Notes: generated by a model not told the origin, from the letters alone. Positions 27,537 through 37,100 are shown, counted from the first letter of the stretch. The stretch: 64,000 bases of DNA from Mesorhizobium huakuii (GCF_014189455.1 NZ_CP050296.1:930001-994000); one strand, 5' to 3'. Numbers and translations: made by a program.

Positions 27537-27950
27537 CTACGCCGGCAGCGACGGCTCGGTGTTGACCTCCAGCGCCTCTTCCGCCTCGTGATCGTCCGGA
27601 AGGACATCGCCATGCACCCCCAGCGGCCGGCCGATCCAGACCGGATCGACCAGATGGTCGCGCTTTGGGTTGCTGGTGTTCGGGTGGATGAGGATGCTCA
27701 GGCCGCCATGGTTCAGCATCAGCCACGGAACGAGCGTGCCGAAAATCTCGTTGGCGAAGGAGACCTGGTACATGGGCTGGTCATGCGGGCCGACCTGTTT
27801 GTCGTGCCAATTGCCCAGGCGCACGCGGAACCGCTCTGCGATGCGCAGCCGCAGCCATTCGGCATGCTGCCGCTCGGCCTGCCCGACGAAGTAGATATGG
27901 GCGTGATAGCTGGCGATCTCGGCCAGCGGCCGTGGTCTGTCTTCGCTCAT
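27537..27950 (-). CDS. DOPA 4,5-dioxygenase family protein
   Basis: A 137-residue protein with the family hallmarks '[10 protein letters not shown]' (HxH near the N-terminus), '[20 protein letters not shown]' and 'LSILIHPNT'. The histidines would bind the catalytic iron. In plants and fungi this family opens the DOPA ring to betalamic acid precursors; the bacterial role is not settled. The ATG at 27950 has an AGGG site. It is upstream of the methyltransferase on the same strand. Confidence 0.88.
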   Translation of the reverse strand: MSEDRPRPLAEIASYHAHIYFVGQAERQHAEWLRLRIAERFRVRLGNWHDKQVGPHDQPMYQVSFANEIFGTLVPWLMLNHGGLSILIHPNTSNPKRDHLVDPVWIGRPLGVHGDVLPDDHEAEEALEVNTEPSLPA

Positions 27951-28058
27951 CTCGATGCCCTCCCTAGCAGCGTGGCGACCATCCGCCCATTGAGCCCAAG
28001 AACGCGGTTTAAGCAAGGTCACCTGGCCGCTCCTGAGGATCGTGTCTGCGGCTAATGG

Positions 28059-28245
28059 CATATGGCAGCGCCAGCCCCCTCTCCGTCTCGGCTTCGCCGA
28101 GCTACCTCTCCCCCATTTCATGGGGGCGAGGAACCCAAGCTTTCAAAGGTCGCGACCTCGACAGTTAGCGTTTCCTCGCCCCCACAAAGTGGGGGAGAGG
28201 TGGCCGCGAAGCGGACGGAGAGGGGGCTGGCGCTGCCATATGTGA
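28059..28245. repeat. R6 long inverted repeat
   Basis: A 187-bp element whose two ends are near-perfect inverses: 'catatggcagcgccagcccc' at the left and 'ggggctggcgctgccatatg' at the right. Further paired blocks lie inside (ctcccccatttcatgggggcgagg against cctcgcccccacaaagtggggg). The palindromes cggcttcgccg and gccgcgaagcgg are shared with other repeats of the window. It is non-coding, in the gap between the DOPA-dioxygenase-like gene and 28609. Confidence 0.85.
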
Positions 28246-28608
28246 TAGCCCCTGCCCCGACCCAGGGAGAACGATCTTGGTGCTTGCCGCGGCTTTCCCA
28301 TCGCGAACACCAGCACCGCCCGCGACCATATTCGCTCTCGATAATGTGTATGGCTGCCCTTCGAGACTTCCCTTATCAACGACGCAGCTTTTGCCCATCC
28401 ATGGTTCCTGGACAGCCCCGTTCGGGAAAGAAATGTGTTTGACGCGTTAACTGGGAGGGAAGTCGACAGGCGCCGCCATTGATCCGCCGAGCAGCGGAAG
28501 GTGGATCGTTCGTGCCTGAGGACGAGCGTGCGGCGCCAAAGGCGCGCTGAACGGGCGGAACATCTTCAATCCTGCAATCAACGCTGACCACGGAACGGGG
28601 CTGGTCGA
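28246..28608. other. 363-bp gap, nothing recognised
   Basis: Non-coding as far as can be seen. It must hold the promoter for the SPFH cluster that begins at 28609. No clear operator, RNA gene or repeat was found beyond the end of R6. Confidence 0.5.
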
Positions 28609-29082
28609 ATGTCGTTTTTTGTCTTTGCACTCATCTTCGCATTCATTCTCTGGCGGCAGCTGGGCAAGAGCCGGCGCCCGGAAGGCGGCGTTCAGTCGGG
28701 CGCTTCGCCACTGGCCGCGTCCACCGACGACGATCAGGTCGAGGACATCGCCACCGATGTTGCCGGGCTGGTGTCGAGCTTCCTCGGCCAAAACAGCAAG
28801 GACCTGATCGAGCAGGCCGTGGGCCGGGCCATGCGGGACTCCGGGATCGGGACCGACCGCAAATCCACCGAGGCGATAGAGCCGGTCAAGAAGGCAGTCT
28901 CGTCAAGGACGACGGCGCCGCAGCCGCGCGACAAACAACGGGCAAAATATCTGCTCGACGGCGACGGCGGCTACCGCCAGCGCAGCGACCGCACCGCCCG
29001 GCTGCAGCAATCCTTCGGCGGCAAGGGCCTGTGTTCGCCCAGGCATTCGGGGCCGGCGAAAGCGCGGCAGACCAATCGCTGA
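28609..29082 (+). CDS. membrane-anchored protein of unknown function
   Basis: A 157-residue protein with one N-terminal membrane helix (SFFVFALIFAFILW), then a low-complexity acidic region and a segment 'DIATDVAGLVSSFLGQNSKD'. The basic C-terminal part (YLLDGDGGYRQRSDRTARLQ) has no recognised fold. It lies 93 nt upstream of the SPFH gene on the same strand, so a role as membrane partner is plausible. Family unknown; the weak ribosome site lowers confidence in the exact start. Confidence 0.6.
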   Translation: MSFFVFALIFAFILWRQLGKSRRPEGGVQSGASPLAASTDDDQVEDIATDVAGLVSSFLGQNSKDLIEQAVGRAMRDSGIGTDRKSTEAIEPVKKAVSSRTTAPQPRDKQRAKYLLDGDGGYRQRSDRTARLQQSFGGKGLCSPRHSGPAKARQTNR

Positions 29083-29175
29083 GCGGGTGGCGGAGCCAAC
29101 CGGCTCCGCCTGGCCGCACGTCAACAGGATCGGGCACGCGCAGGGCGTGCCGGTACATCAGGAGGGGAATTCATC

Positions 29176-30009
29176 ATGGCAATCACCAGACAGGTCATCA
29201 CGTCGCTGCAGCGCGACGGCACGGACGCGCTCGGCACCAGGACCGTGGCGATGAAGATCGTCGACGAGAGCATCGTCTCAGGCTCGCTGCTGACGGTGGA
29301 AAGCAACCATTTCTGCATCCTGAAGTCGCGCGGCGCGGTGCTCAACGTCTACGAGACCGGCCAATATGCGCTGCAGACGCCGGACAAGCCGCTGGTCGGA
29401 TCGGTCGTGCAAGGGTTTTTCGGCGGCTCCTCGCCCTGGGTCTACGAGGTCATCTACATCAACCGGTCCAAGCTGCTGGTCCGCAACGAGGGCGTGGCGA
29501 CATCAGCCGAGATGGCGGAGATGTCCTATGTCGTCGACTACTACATCCACATCGACAGCAAGGAAGAGGCGCTCGATCTCATCACCCACATGCCGTTCGC
29601 CGGTGCCGTGATCGACACCAAGGAAATCGCCGACTACGCCGGGCCGGCCATCGAGCAGGCGATCAACCAGATCATCCAGATCACCAAGATGGAGAACGTC
29701 AACGAGCGCATCAGCGACGTGCGCGAGGCGGTGAAGGCGCACCTCACCGATTTCCTAAAAGTCTACGGCATTATGCTGAACGACCTCAAGGTGCTGATCA
29801 TGCCGCGCGACGAGCGCATGCGCGAACTGATCTCGCTGCAGGCGATAGGGCTCACCCCGATCGAGTCGGTCCGCTATTATCTGGCCTTGCGCATGGCCGA
29901 CAAGGGCCTGGTTTCGGCGCCCAACGCAGCCGCCGGCGTGCCCTTCCACATAGGCGGCCAGCCGACGGGCTTTTATCCCCTGGGCGACGAGGTGGGCGCG
30001 ACAAGATGA
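29176..30009 (+). CDS. SPFH/Band-7 domain protein
   Basis: A 277-residue member of the stomatin/prohibitin/flotillin superfamily. The core includes 'VESNHFCILKSRGAVLNVYE' and the helical part 'AIEQAINQIIQITKMENVNE', ending in 'HIGGQPTGFYPLGDE'. No membrane segment is obvious, so it may associate peripherally through its neighbour at 28609. The ATG has a GGAGGGG site. The stop overlaps the next start (ATGA), showing translational coupling with 30006-30542. Confidence 0.9.
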   Translation: MAITRQVITSLQRDGTDALGTRTVAMKIVDESIVSGSLLTVESNHFCILKSRGAVLNVYETGQYALQTPDKPLVGSVVQGFFGGSSPWVYEVIYINRSKLLVRNEGVATSAEMAEMSYVVDYYIHIDSKEEALDLITHMPFAGAVIDTKEIADYAGPAIEQAINQIIQITKMENVNERISDVREAVKAHLTDFLKVYGIMLNDLKVLIMPRDERMRELISLQAIGLTPIESVRYYLALRMADKGLVSAPNAAAGVPFHIGGQPTGFYPLGDEVGATR

Positions 30010-30542
30010 GCCGCTTCTACGAAGCCGGGCCGCTCGCCAGGGTCGGCATCAACCTGTTCTATGGCTACGGCTACAATTTCTACCGCCAGGAAAACCAGCT
30101 GCGCGCCGACGACCAGCGCGTGCGCCAGATGGCCTGCTCGCTGCTCAACCGCGCCCGGGCAGGCCTCGACGAGGCCGAGGCCCGCTACCGCCGCGAGAAC
30201 ATCCCGCCGCCGACGCGGGCCAACCCCTTCCCCGACGCGGCAATCGTCGCCAACGCCCAGGCGCTCGAGCGCCTGGGCCGCGAGGTCGGCGCCCTGGAAG
30301 GCCTGATCCGCCACCAGCCAGTGCCGGAAAACGACCGCATGACCCAGCGCTACCGCCAGGAAGCCGCCACGCTCGCCGCCTTGGCGGAGAAGGACGCGGT
30401 GCTGGTCGGCCAGGCTGAGCTGCTGCGCTCGATGCTGGAAGGCGTGGCGGCGGATGCGATGCTGGCGGGCAGGCGCGAGATTGAGGTGGGGATTGCCGCG
30501 ATTGCGGCGACGTTGCGGGAGAGGCAGACGTTTTTGTTGTGA
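30006..30542 (+). CDS. conserved hypothetical, SPFH-coupled
   Basis: A 178-residue, Arg-, Ala- and Glu-rich protein beginning 'MSRFYEAGPLARVGINLFYG'. The rest is predicted to be mostly helical with coiled-coil character (ALERLGREVGALEGLIRHQP). It overlaps the SPFH gene by 4 nt and is therefore very likely its functional partner. No named family is recognised. Confidence 0.75.
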   Translation: MSRFYEAGPLARVGINLFYGYGYNFYRQENQLRADDQRVRQMACSLLNRARAGLDEAEARYRRENIPPPTRANPFPDAAIVANAQALERLGREVGALEGLIRHQPVPENDRMTQRYRQEAATLAALAEKDAVLVGQAELLRSMLEGVAADAMLAGRREIEVGIAAIAATLRERQTFLL

Positions 30543-30555
30543 GGGGCTGGGACTG

Positions 30556-30591
30556 GCGACCTTCGCCTATCCTGAATGGCTGCTTAGCGCC
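30556..30591 (+). repeat. R3 short repeat, copy 1 (divergent)
   Basis: Reads gcgaccttcgcctat followed by gaatggctgcttagcgcc, matching the core of copies at 46364, 48939 and 57836. It lies just after the SPFH operon. Confidence 0.55.
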
Positions 30592-30912
30592 TCATTTCGG
30601 ACCTAGGAGTCGGCCGTGCCAATGCCTGAAAGCAGACATTGCCGACGGACAACGGGCGGGTCACCAAAGCGAAAGCCCTCTTTCTGACCGAAGCCGACAT
30701 ACGCATCCCAGGACGCGAATGGCAGCTTGGCGTCAGAAACGGCCAACCTTCGCCAAGTCGCGAATTACCACAGTTGGGCAGCAAGTTGACGCTCGTTAAC
30801 GCCCAGCCGGACCAGCCGCTCGACGACCATGCGGGCCTCTTGCCTCATCGCGAGATCCGGCTAATCGAGCTCAGCGCCACACTTGGCGGCCTTCTGGTGC
30901 GGGACTCTTCGC
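30592..30912. other. intergenic region without a gene
   Basis: Between the SPFH cluster and the convergent membrane-protein gene. Only the R3 repeat at its left edge is recognisable. The open frames are short and lack family signatures. Confidence 0.5.
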
Positions 30913-31555
30913 CTAGCTAGGAGACGGCGTTCCGTCGCCAGCGGCAGCCTCCCCTCGCTGCTTCATCTGTGTTCGATACCAGATCGACCAGAGCGTTAGC
31001 CCGCCGTAGATGCCGTAGCCGATGACCGGCGAAACGACCAGATACCGCTCGATGGGCCAATGCCATGCGAGCCAACTGCGAAGCATCGTCTCCCCGAGAG
31101 TCCAGCCCCCAGATGAGCGTCATCAATCGAATCGACGTGCGCAAGCTCGGCCGTTCACGCCAGAGTGCCTCAAAATGCTCCTGGCCGTACTCGCGTTCCC
31201 TCGCAACCGTCGCCCGCGCCAGGTAGAAAACCATCGGCTTCCGGAACGCGAGCGACAACAGGAACACGACGCCTATGGCGCCCGACACGAGCGATTCGCG
31301 AAGCAGCAGGAGCCGCGCACTGCCTCCGAGCGCCATCACCATCAGCGACAACGCGATACCGAGCAAAACGAGCGCGCTCAGCGCATCGACGCGGCGAAAT
31401 CTCGCGAACTCGATTAACCCCCACGCGACAGGCGGAACGGCGGACGCATAGAGCGCTCCTATAGTTCCGAAATGAGGAAGCGCCATGCGGTACGCGAGCC
31501 ACGGCAGCAGCAAATTGACCCCGAGCTCCACAACAAGACCTGCGCGTATCCTCAT
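30913..31555 (-). CDS. VC0807-type integral membrane protein (frameshifted)
   Basis: About 214 residues, six or seven membrane helices, of the VC0807-like family of unknown function. It starts 'MRIRAGLVVELGVNLLLPWL' with a GGAG site. At a run of five C (31106-31110; G on the coding strand) the frame slips. With four bases the family C-terminus 'TLIWGWTLGETMLRSWLAWH' continues to 'IYGGLTLWSIWYRTQMKQRG' and stops at 30913. As written, translation runs on in a non-conserved frame to 30917. Sequencing error is likely. Confidence 0.8.
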
Positions 31556-31669
31556 GATCGCTCCATGCGCCTGGAGGAATGTGCTCTAAGTATAGGATTG
31601 CGCCGTATGTGCGTGCAATTCCGGAGGCGGCCTCGCACACATGACGACGCCATTTCAACCCAGCGGCGG

Positions 31670-32983
31670 CTATTTGCAGCCTTGCTCGACGATGGTCGCC
31701 TTCCAGTCCGCCGCGATTCCGTCGAGGGTCTCCTTCGCCGAGCCGCCATCCTTGAGCATGTAGGGTCCGAGACGTGCGTTCATCTGGTCGACGAGCTTGG
31801 CGTAGTAGGGCTCCGCCCAGAAATCTTTGACGACAAAGAGGCTCTGGTAGAAAGCGTCGTTGTAGGGAGTAGCGTTGCGGAATCTCGGCGATGCCAAAAT
31901 CCGCGCGTCGGCAGTATAGCCGCCGAGGTCCGCCCATTTCTGCTGAGTGTCATCGCGAGATAGCCACTCCAGGAACTTCCTAGCTTCCTTCTGCTTGTGC
32001 GAATAGGACACGATCGAGATGCCCTGGCCGCCGAGCGCCGTGAAACGTTCCCCACCCGGGCCTGCAGGACTGGCGAAGAACCCTGTGACGGAAGCGTTCG
32101 GATTGATCGACGGATTTGCCAGCGCTGGGAAGAAGGCAAAGAAGTTCATGCTCATTGCCGCGAGATTTCCGGTAATGGCCAGGTCTTCCTCTCGATTGGA
32201 GGTATTGGCCCAGTCCGGTGGCGTGAAGGAATAGAGTTCCTTGTAAGCCTTCAATGCCCGAACAGCCTGCGGCGAGTTGACGATGCCGTCAACCGCGCAG
32301 GTGGCATAGTCGCCGAGTTCACCCCCGTAACTGAACAACTCGGACATGAAGCCCATGATCATCCCGTCGCTGTGCTGCTCCGTATAGATGGCGACGCCGT
32401 ATCGCGGCGGATTGGCGTGTGGTCGGTAGAAGAACTCGGCGATGTCGCGCAGTTGCATCCAGGTCTTCGGCGGCGCGAGGTCATAACCATATTTCTGCCT
32501 GAAGGCCTTCATCTCGGAGGGATCCTCGAACCAGTCCTTGCGATAGGCCCAGCCGACCGCGTCGGCTTCGAGCGGGACGGCCCAGTAACGGCCGCTGCCC
32601 TTCGGGTATTCCGAGTAGTAGGTCATTGAGGCGGGCGTCATGACCTTGGTGAGGTCCAGTTGCCGCACGAGATCGGTCAGCTCGGCATAGTGGCCCTCCG
32701 TCGCGCCGGCTCCCAGCCACTGCGAATCGCCAACGACCATGTCGTAGGAGTCGCCATGGGCGTTGAATTCCATGAATGCCTTGTCTTGGAAGCCGGGCCA
32801 GTTGACGGTCTCGACCGTGACTTTGACTCCGGTCTCCTTCTCGTACTCGTTGGCGAGTTCTTGCAGATAGTTGGCCGGATCCCATTCCGCCCACAGGATG
32901 GTGAGCTCGGTCGCCGCTGCCGGCGGACCCGCCGGCAGCAGCGCTAGGCCCGCAAGCAGGCCGATCCACATTTGCTTGAACAT
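31670..32983 (-). CDS. orphan ABC sugar-type solute-binding protein
   Basis: A 437-residue periplasmic binding protein (family 1) with a signal peptide 'MFKQMWIGLLAGLALLPAGP' and cleavage near AAA-TE. Typical features are 'LANEYEKETGVKVTVETVNW' and 'VPLEADAVGWAYRKDWF'. The ATG has a GGGAGGAG site. No permease or ATPase lies nearby. Instead it starts 25 nt after the stop of a large cyclase/ATPase/TPR gene on the same strand, so the two are probably one operon. It may serve sensing rather than uptake. Confidence 0.92.
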   Translation of the reverse strand: MFKQMWIGLLAGLALLPAGPPAAATELTILWAEWDPANYLQELANEYEKETGVKVTVETVNWPGFQDKAFMEFNAHGDSYDMVVGDSQWLGAGATEGHYAELTDLVRQLDLTKVMTPASMTYYSEYPKGSGRYWAVPLEADAVGWAYRKDWFEDPSEMKAFRQKYGYDLAPPKTWMQLRDIAEFFYRPHANPPRYGVAIYTEQHSDGMIMGFMSELFSYGGELGDYATCAVDGIVNSPQAVRALKAYKELYSFTPPDWANTSNREEDLAITGNLAAMSMNFFAFFPALANPSINPNASVTGFFASPAGPGGERFTALGGQGISIVSYSHKQKEARKFLEWLSRDDTQQKWADLGGYTADARILASPRFRNATPYNDAFYQSLFVVKDFWAEPYYAKLVDQMNARLGPYMLKDGGSAKETLDGIAADWKATIVEQGCK

Positions 32984-33008
32984 CGCGCTCCTCCCGAAAG
33001 CACCTTGG

Positions 33009-36000
33009 CTACGGCGCAGCCGCTGCATGCGACAGCCGTTGCAGCAGGCCTCTTGCCTCCACCAGGTCAGGCGTGTCGAAACCCTCGTTGAATGTTGCGT
33101 AGGCGGGTGCGAGCAGGTCTCGCGCCTCGCTCGCGCGGCCGCGAACGAACCAGAGTCGAGCGAGGCGAAGCGCGGATCTCAGTTCGGCCAGTTTCGCACC
33201 TTGGTCGCGGGCGACAGCCAGAGCTTGGCGAAATGAGGCTTCGACGGCATCGTCTCGCGGGTCTACCCGCAATAGCAGCTCTCCTTTGGCGCTCAACAAT
33301 TCCGGCAGCTGATATTTGGAGTCAGACCTGGCGAGCGCGTCGAACGCCTGCTCCAGAAGTGCAAGCCCTTCGCTTGCCTCGCCCCGCTCGCCACAGGCGC
33401 GGGCCAACGCGCAAAGATAGTAGGCCATCCCCATGTCGGCGCCAGTCACGGCGATCGCCGCGATCCCCTCGCGCAACTGGCGAATGCCATCGTCCAGCTG
33501 ACCCAGACCGGCAAGCGCCCAGCCGAAGAAGACGCGCGCCTGCCCGAGCAGCAGCGGAATGGCGAACTCGGTGCACACTGCCATGGCCTTCTCCGCCCAC
33601 CGTCGACCCTCATCGGGCTCGCGCCGCATCAAATGGATGACGCTGAGGGCCATCTGCGCCTGGGCCAGGCTCATCGGGTGCGAGACGCGCTCCGCCAGGG
33701 CGACGGCTTCCCGTGACTGTTGGATCGCCCTGTCCTGCTTGCCCCGTATGCAGAGCATCTGTGCGCAGAACGACCTGCAGCAGACCCCGGGATCGTGCCC
33801 GGTATAGCCCCACGCGAGGTGGCGATGCCGCTCGTAGTCGTAAGTGGCAAGGCCATAGCTGGCGAAGGATTCCGCCGCCTCGTAGTCGCCGAGATAGAAG
33901 TTGACGCCCCAGAGCTGGTGGTGCGCCTCCAGTAGGTAGGCGGAGTCATTGGATGCCTGTGCGAGCTCCATGCCGAGCGTCTTGCATTGCACGGCGAGCG
34001 ATTCGGCGATGCGCAGGTGGCCGGAAATGGTACGGAAGGCGCTCTCACCGCGGACGGCGGCGAACAGCTGGGCTTTGTCGCCTAGGCGCTCGGCGAGTTC
34101 GCGCGCGGTCGCAAATGCCTGCAGAACCTCCGGATCGGCCCAGCCTTTCACGGAGATGAGGGCCGAGCCCATTGCCATCCACAGCGAGAGCTCCTGCCTC
34201 AGACGGGTCTCGGAAGCGGGCAAGGTCACAACGAGCTCCAGCCCTTTGCCGAAGTGGGTCGCGGCTTCGCGGTTGGCAGACCTTGCCATCGCTCGCTTTC
34301 CTGCCGTCAGCCACCACGACGCGGCCTCAGCCGCCAGACCGGCAAGCGTGTAGTGCTGCGCCACGGTCTCCGGCTCGGCCTCGGCGATCTCGGCGAACTC
34401 GGCTTCCAGCGCGGCGGCGACCTTCGCGTGGATCTGTTGGCGCCGGCTCTTCAGCAGGCTCTGGTAGGCCGTATCGCGCACCAGCGCGTGTTTGAATGTA
34501 TAGGTCGCCTCCGGGGCGGTGCCCCCGCGGAACACCAGCTCTGCGTGTTCGAGCTGGTTGAGGGCATCGTCGAGTCGGTCCTGGCCGGCACCGCTTACTG
34601 CGGCGAGCAGACGGTATCTGAAAACGCGGCCGATGCAGGCGCCGATCTGCGCCGTCTCTTTCACGGGCGACAACCGGTCGAGCCTCGCCATCAGCAGATC
34701 CTGCAGCGTCGAAGGGATCGCAATCGCCGGCAGCGGCCCGATCGCCAGATATCGATCGCCCGCCTCGATCAGAAGGCCGGAATCGAGCACGGTCCGCGTG
34801 AGCTCCTCGACGAACAGCGGCACCCCTTCGGTGTTGGCGAGGATGCGGTCCGCGACGTCGCGGGGCAGCTTCTTGCCACCCGCCACCCGCTCCATGATCG
34901 CCGTGCCATCGCTCGGTTCGAGCCGCCCCAGCCGCAGCACGCCGACGTGCGGCCGCGCCTTCCAGCGGGGCTCGAATTCGGACCGCGCGGTGACCACCAG
35001 CAAGGCAGGCAGGTCGGCGAGCCGTTCCACCAGTGTGTCCAGCCATTCGGCCGATGTGGGGTCGATCCAATGGGCGTCCTCGACGAGCGCGAGCAGTGGC
35101 GCCTTCGTCGCGGACGCTTCGACCAGCCGTATCAAGGTAGCCAGCGTGCGCGCCCTGAGCGTCGGTGCCGGCAACTTCGGGAGCTGGTACCGCTCGCCTG
35201 CATCGATCGAAAGCAGAGCCGCCAGTAGCGGCAGCAACTCTCCGGGCTCGACGCCGGTCTCGCCTAGCAGCGCTGCGACCTTATCGAGTCGCGTGTTGGC
35301 GTTGTCGTCGCCCATCAACCCTGCCGCTCGCTCCAAATGCGCGATGAGGGGATGGAGCGCGCTGTTGGTGTGGTAGGCCGAGCAAAAATAGCGCAGTTCG
35401 GAATGCGGCTCGGCTGCGATCTGGGCGGCGAGCGCCGCGAGTAGGCGCGACTTGCCGATGCCGGCCTCGCCGCTGAGTAGCACGACCTGGCCTTGGCCCG
35501 ATGTTGCGCAATGCCACCGTTCGAGCAGGAGGGCGAACTCCTCCTGCCGACCGACCAGCGGGGGCAGGACGGTGTGCCGCGCTTCGAACCGGCTCGCGGC
35601 GCCCGTCTCCCCAGCGATACGCCAGCACCGCACTGGGGCGCTGAAGCCTTTGAGACTCTGCTCGCCGAGATAGGTCGCGGTGAACAGTCCCGCGACGAGC
35701 CTTTGCGTAACCTCGGCGATCACCACAGAGCCCGGCTCGGCCAGGGCCTGCAGCCGAGCTGCAAGGTTGGGCGTATCGCCGACGACCGCCTCCTCTTGCG
35801 CCGCACCTTCTCCGATCAGGTCTCCGACGACGACCAGTCCCGTGGCGATGCCGACACGCGCGGCCAGCGGCGTTCCTCCGGGCTCGGTCAGCCGCGCGGT
35901 GGCGGACGCGGTGGCGAGACCGGCACGCACAGCGCGCTCGGCATCGTCCTCGTGCGCTTGCGGCCAGCCGAAATAGGCGAGCACCCCATCGCCCATCAGT

Positions 36001-36389
36001 TTGGCGACCCGCCCCTCGTAACGGGCGATCTCGCGCGACACCGCCTGCTGGTAGGCGAGGATGACCTCGCGTGTGTCCTCCGGGTCGAGCCGTTGGGAGA
36101 GCTCGGTCGAGCCGACGAGGTCCACGAGCATCACGGTGAGTTGGCGCCGCTCTGCGCGGCAATCCGAGACCACTGGCGGTGACGAAGCCGTCCGAGGCAG
36201 GGTCGCGCCGTCAGCGAGGGACGCAATGGCGCTGAGCAACTTGCGCCGATGGCCAATCGACGTGATCCCGAGCGCGGTCAGGTCCTCGGCGGTCAGCTTG
36301 GAAAGAACCTCCAGGTCAACGTCGTTGTTGCGGAAGACCGGTGCGTACTCACCCAAGCCGAGGTCTACCAGCCATGCCTCAATATCCAC
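33009..36389 (-). CDS. SAM domain-class III nucleotidyl cyclase-AAA ATPase-TPR signalling protein
   Basis: A 1126-residue multidomain protein. Residues 1-60 form a SAM domain (LVDLGLGEYAPVFRNNDVDL). Residues ~80-255 are a class III cyclase domain, with both metal-binding aspartates visible in 'LVDLVGSTELS' and 'LMGDGVLAYFG'. An AAA-type ATPase follows with the P-loop GEAGIGKS at about residue 307 and 'LALVEDAHWID' as Walker B. The C-terminal ~450 residues are TPR-like helices. No membrane segment. It starts with GTG behind GGGAGAAGG. It probably makes cAMP or cGMP in response to a partner bound by the TPR part. Confidence 0.92.
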   Translation of the reverse strand: MDIEAWLVDLGLGEYAPVFRNNDVDLEVLSKLTAEDLTALGITSIGHRRKLLSAIASLADGATLPRTASSPPVVSDCRAERRQLTVMLVDLVGSTELSQRLDPEDTREVILAYQQAVSREIARYEGRVAKLMGDGVLAYFGWPQAHEDDAERAVRAGLATASATARLTEPGGTPLAARVGIATGLVVVGDLIGEGAAQEEAVVGDTPNLAARLQALAEPGSVVIAEVTQRLVAGLFTATYLGEQSLKGFSAPVRCWRIAGETGAASRFEARHTVLPPLVGRQEEFALLLERWHCATSGQGQVVLLSGEAGIGKSRLLAALAAQIAAEPHSELRYFCSAYHTNSALHPLIAHLERAAGLMGDDNANTRLDKVAALLGETGVEPGELLPLLAALLSIDAGERYQLPKLPAPTLRARTLATLIRLVEASATKAPLLALVEDAHWIDPTSAEWLDTLVERLADLPALLVVTARSEFEPRWKARPHVGVLRLGRLEPSDGTAIMERVAGGKKLPRDVADRILANTEGVPLFVEELTRTVLDSGLLIEAGDRYLAIGPLPAIAIPSTLQDLLMARLDRLSPVKETAQIGACIGRVFRYRLLAAVSGAGQDRLDDALNQLEHAELVFRGGTAPEATYTFKHALVRDTAYQSLLKSRRQQIHAKVAAALEAEFAEIAEAEPETVAQHYTLAGLAAEAASWWLTAGKRAMARSANREAATHFGKGLELVVTLPASETRLRQELSLWMAMGSALISVKGWADPEVLQAFATARELAERLGDKAQLFAAVRGESAFRTISGHLRIAESLAVQCKTLGMELAQASNDSAYLLEAHHQLWGVNFYLGDYEAAESFASYGLATYDYERHRHLAWGYTGHDPGVCCRSFCAQMLCIRGKQDRAIQQSREAVALAERVSHPMSLAQAQMALSVIHLMRREPDEGRRWAEKAMAVCTEFAIPLLLGQARVFFGWALAGLGQLDDGIRQLREGIAAIAVTGADMGMAYYLCALARACGERGEASEGLALLEQAFDALARSDSKYQLPELLSAKGELLLRVDPRDDAVEASFRQALAVARDQGAKLAELRSALRLARLWFVRGRASEARDLLAPAYATFNEGFDTPDLVEARGLLQRLSHAAAAP

Positions 36390-36653
36390 AGTGCCTTCTC
36401 CCAGGCGGTAGAGGCTTTGCCGGGAAACTATATCGCAAATGGGAAGCAGGGTCGTCCGTTTTGTGCGACTAGCAATGTCAGTTTTGGGGTCGTCGCGCTG
36501 TCCGACGTCCGCGTTGGGGTCGGATCAGGAAGCTGCTCGTGCAGAACTGAAGGTCAGCTTTTATAGATCTCGCTGTTAGGAGCTGGCGGTCCGCTTGCGG
36601 CCCCTACCAAGACGTTCGAGACCTTGATGTTAAACAATGGCGTACCTGTCCCC
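36390..36653. other. 264-bp gap, no gene
   Basis: Contains the upstream region of the cyclase gene and the 3' flank of the MoaD-like gene. No convincing frame, repeat or operator was found. Confidence 0.5.
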
Positions 36654-36899
36654 TCACCCCCCAGCCAGCCGCGGCAGCAAAAAAATCTCCGCCCCCGGCG
36701 GCAGTTCCTTCGACCACGTATCGCGATAAATCGTCCCATCGATCGCCACCGCAATCCCGCGGTCGATCCACGGCTCAAAGCCGGGATACTGTTCAGCCAG
36801 TTTCCTGAACAGCTCCCTGATGTCCTTGGCCTCGATCTCGACCTTGCTCTTGCCGCCGGCAAGCTGGCCGAGCGCGCCCCAAAGGGTGACTTCGACCAT
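36654..36899 (-). CDS. MoaD/ThiS-like small protein
   Basis: An 81-residue beta-grasp protein starting 'MVEVTLWGALGQLAGG' and ending in the Gly-Gly tail (FLLPRLAGG) that, once activated as a thiocarboxylate, donates sulfur in MoaD/ThiS-type proteins. It lies downstream of a molybdenum hydroxylase operon on the same strand, so a role in the molybdopterin cofactor of that enzyme is likely. A palindromic element (36917-37100) separates it from the Mo-subunit gene. Confidence 0.87.
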   Translation of the reverse strand: MVEVTLWGALGQLAGGKSKVEIEAKDIRELFRKLAEQYPGFEPWIDRGIAVAIDGTIYRDTWSKELPPGAEIFLLPRLAGG

Positions 36900-36916
36900 C
36901 GGCGCTACGGTGCGCT

Positions 36917-37100
36917 GATATTCAGGTGAGGCCGGCCTGCAAATGGCAGGTTCCTGCGCTTCCGGCCTTCGCCGGCCGAAGCACTCGTAGCTCGCCGCGC
37001 AGTCAAGGCTACGGCCGGCGTAGGCCGGTGCTCACGTACTTCAAGTACGCTCCGCTCCGGTTCTCGGAACCCGCCACTTTCGGCTCGGCCTGACCTGAAT
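36917..37100. repeat. R7 palindromic element
   Basis: A ~185-bp imperfect palindrome. The left end ATTCAGGTGAGGCCG is the inverse of the right end CGGCCTGACCTGAAT. Inner arms also pair (ggttcctgcgcttccgg against ccggttctcggaaccc). It lies in the gap between the MoaD-like and Mo-subunit genes and is non-coding. Confidence 0.75.

Noticed and set aside
29031..30542. 503-codon frame covering the SPFH gene in another phase
   Set aside because: Only its last 178 codons (from 30006) look like a real protein. The rest is out-of-phase reading of the SPFH gene.
33092..36182. Several long frames on the plus strand opposite the cyclase/ATPase gene
   Set aside because: They lack motifs and ribosome sites; the minus-strand protein is continuous over 1126 residues with clear domains.
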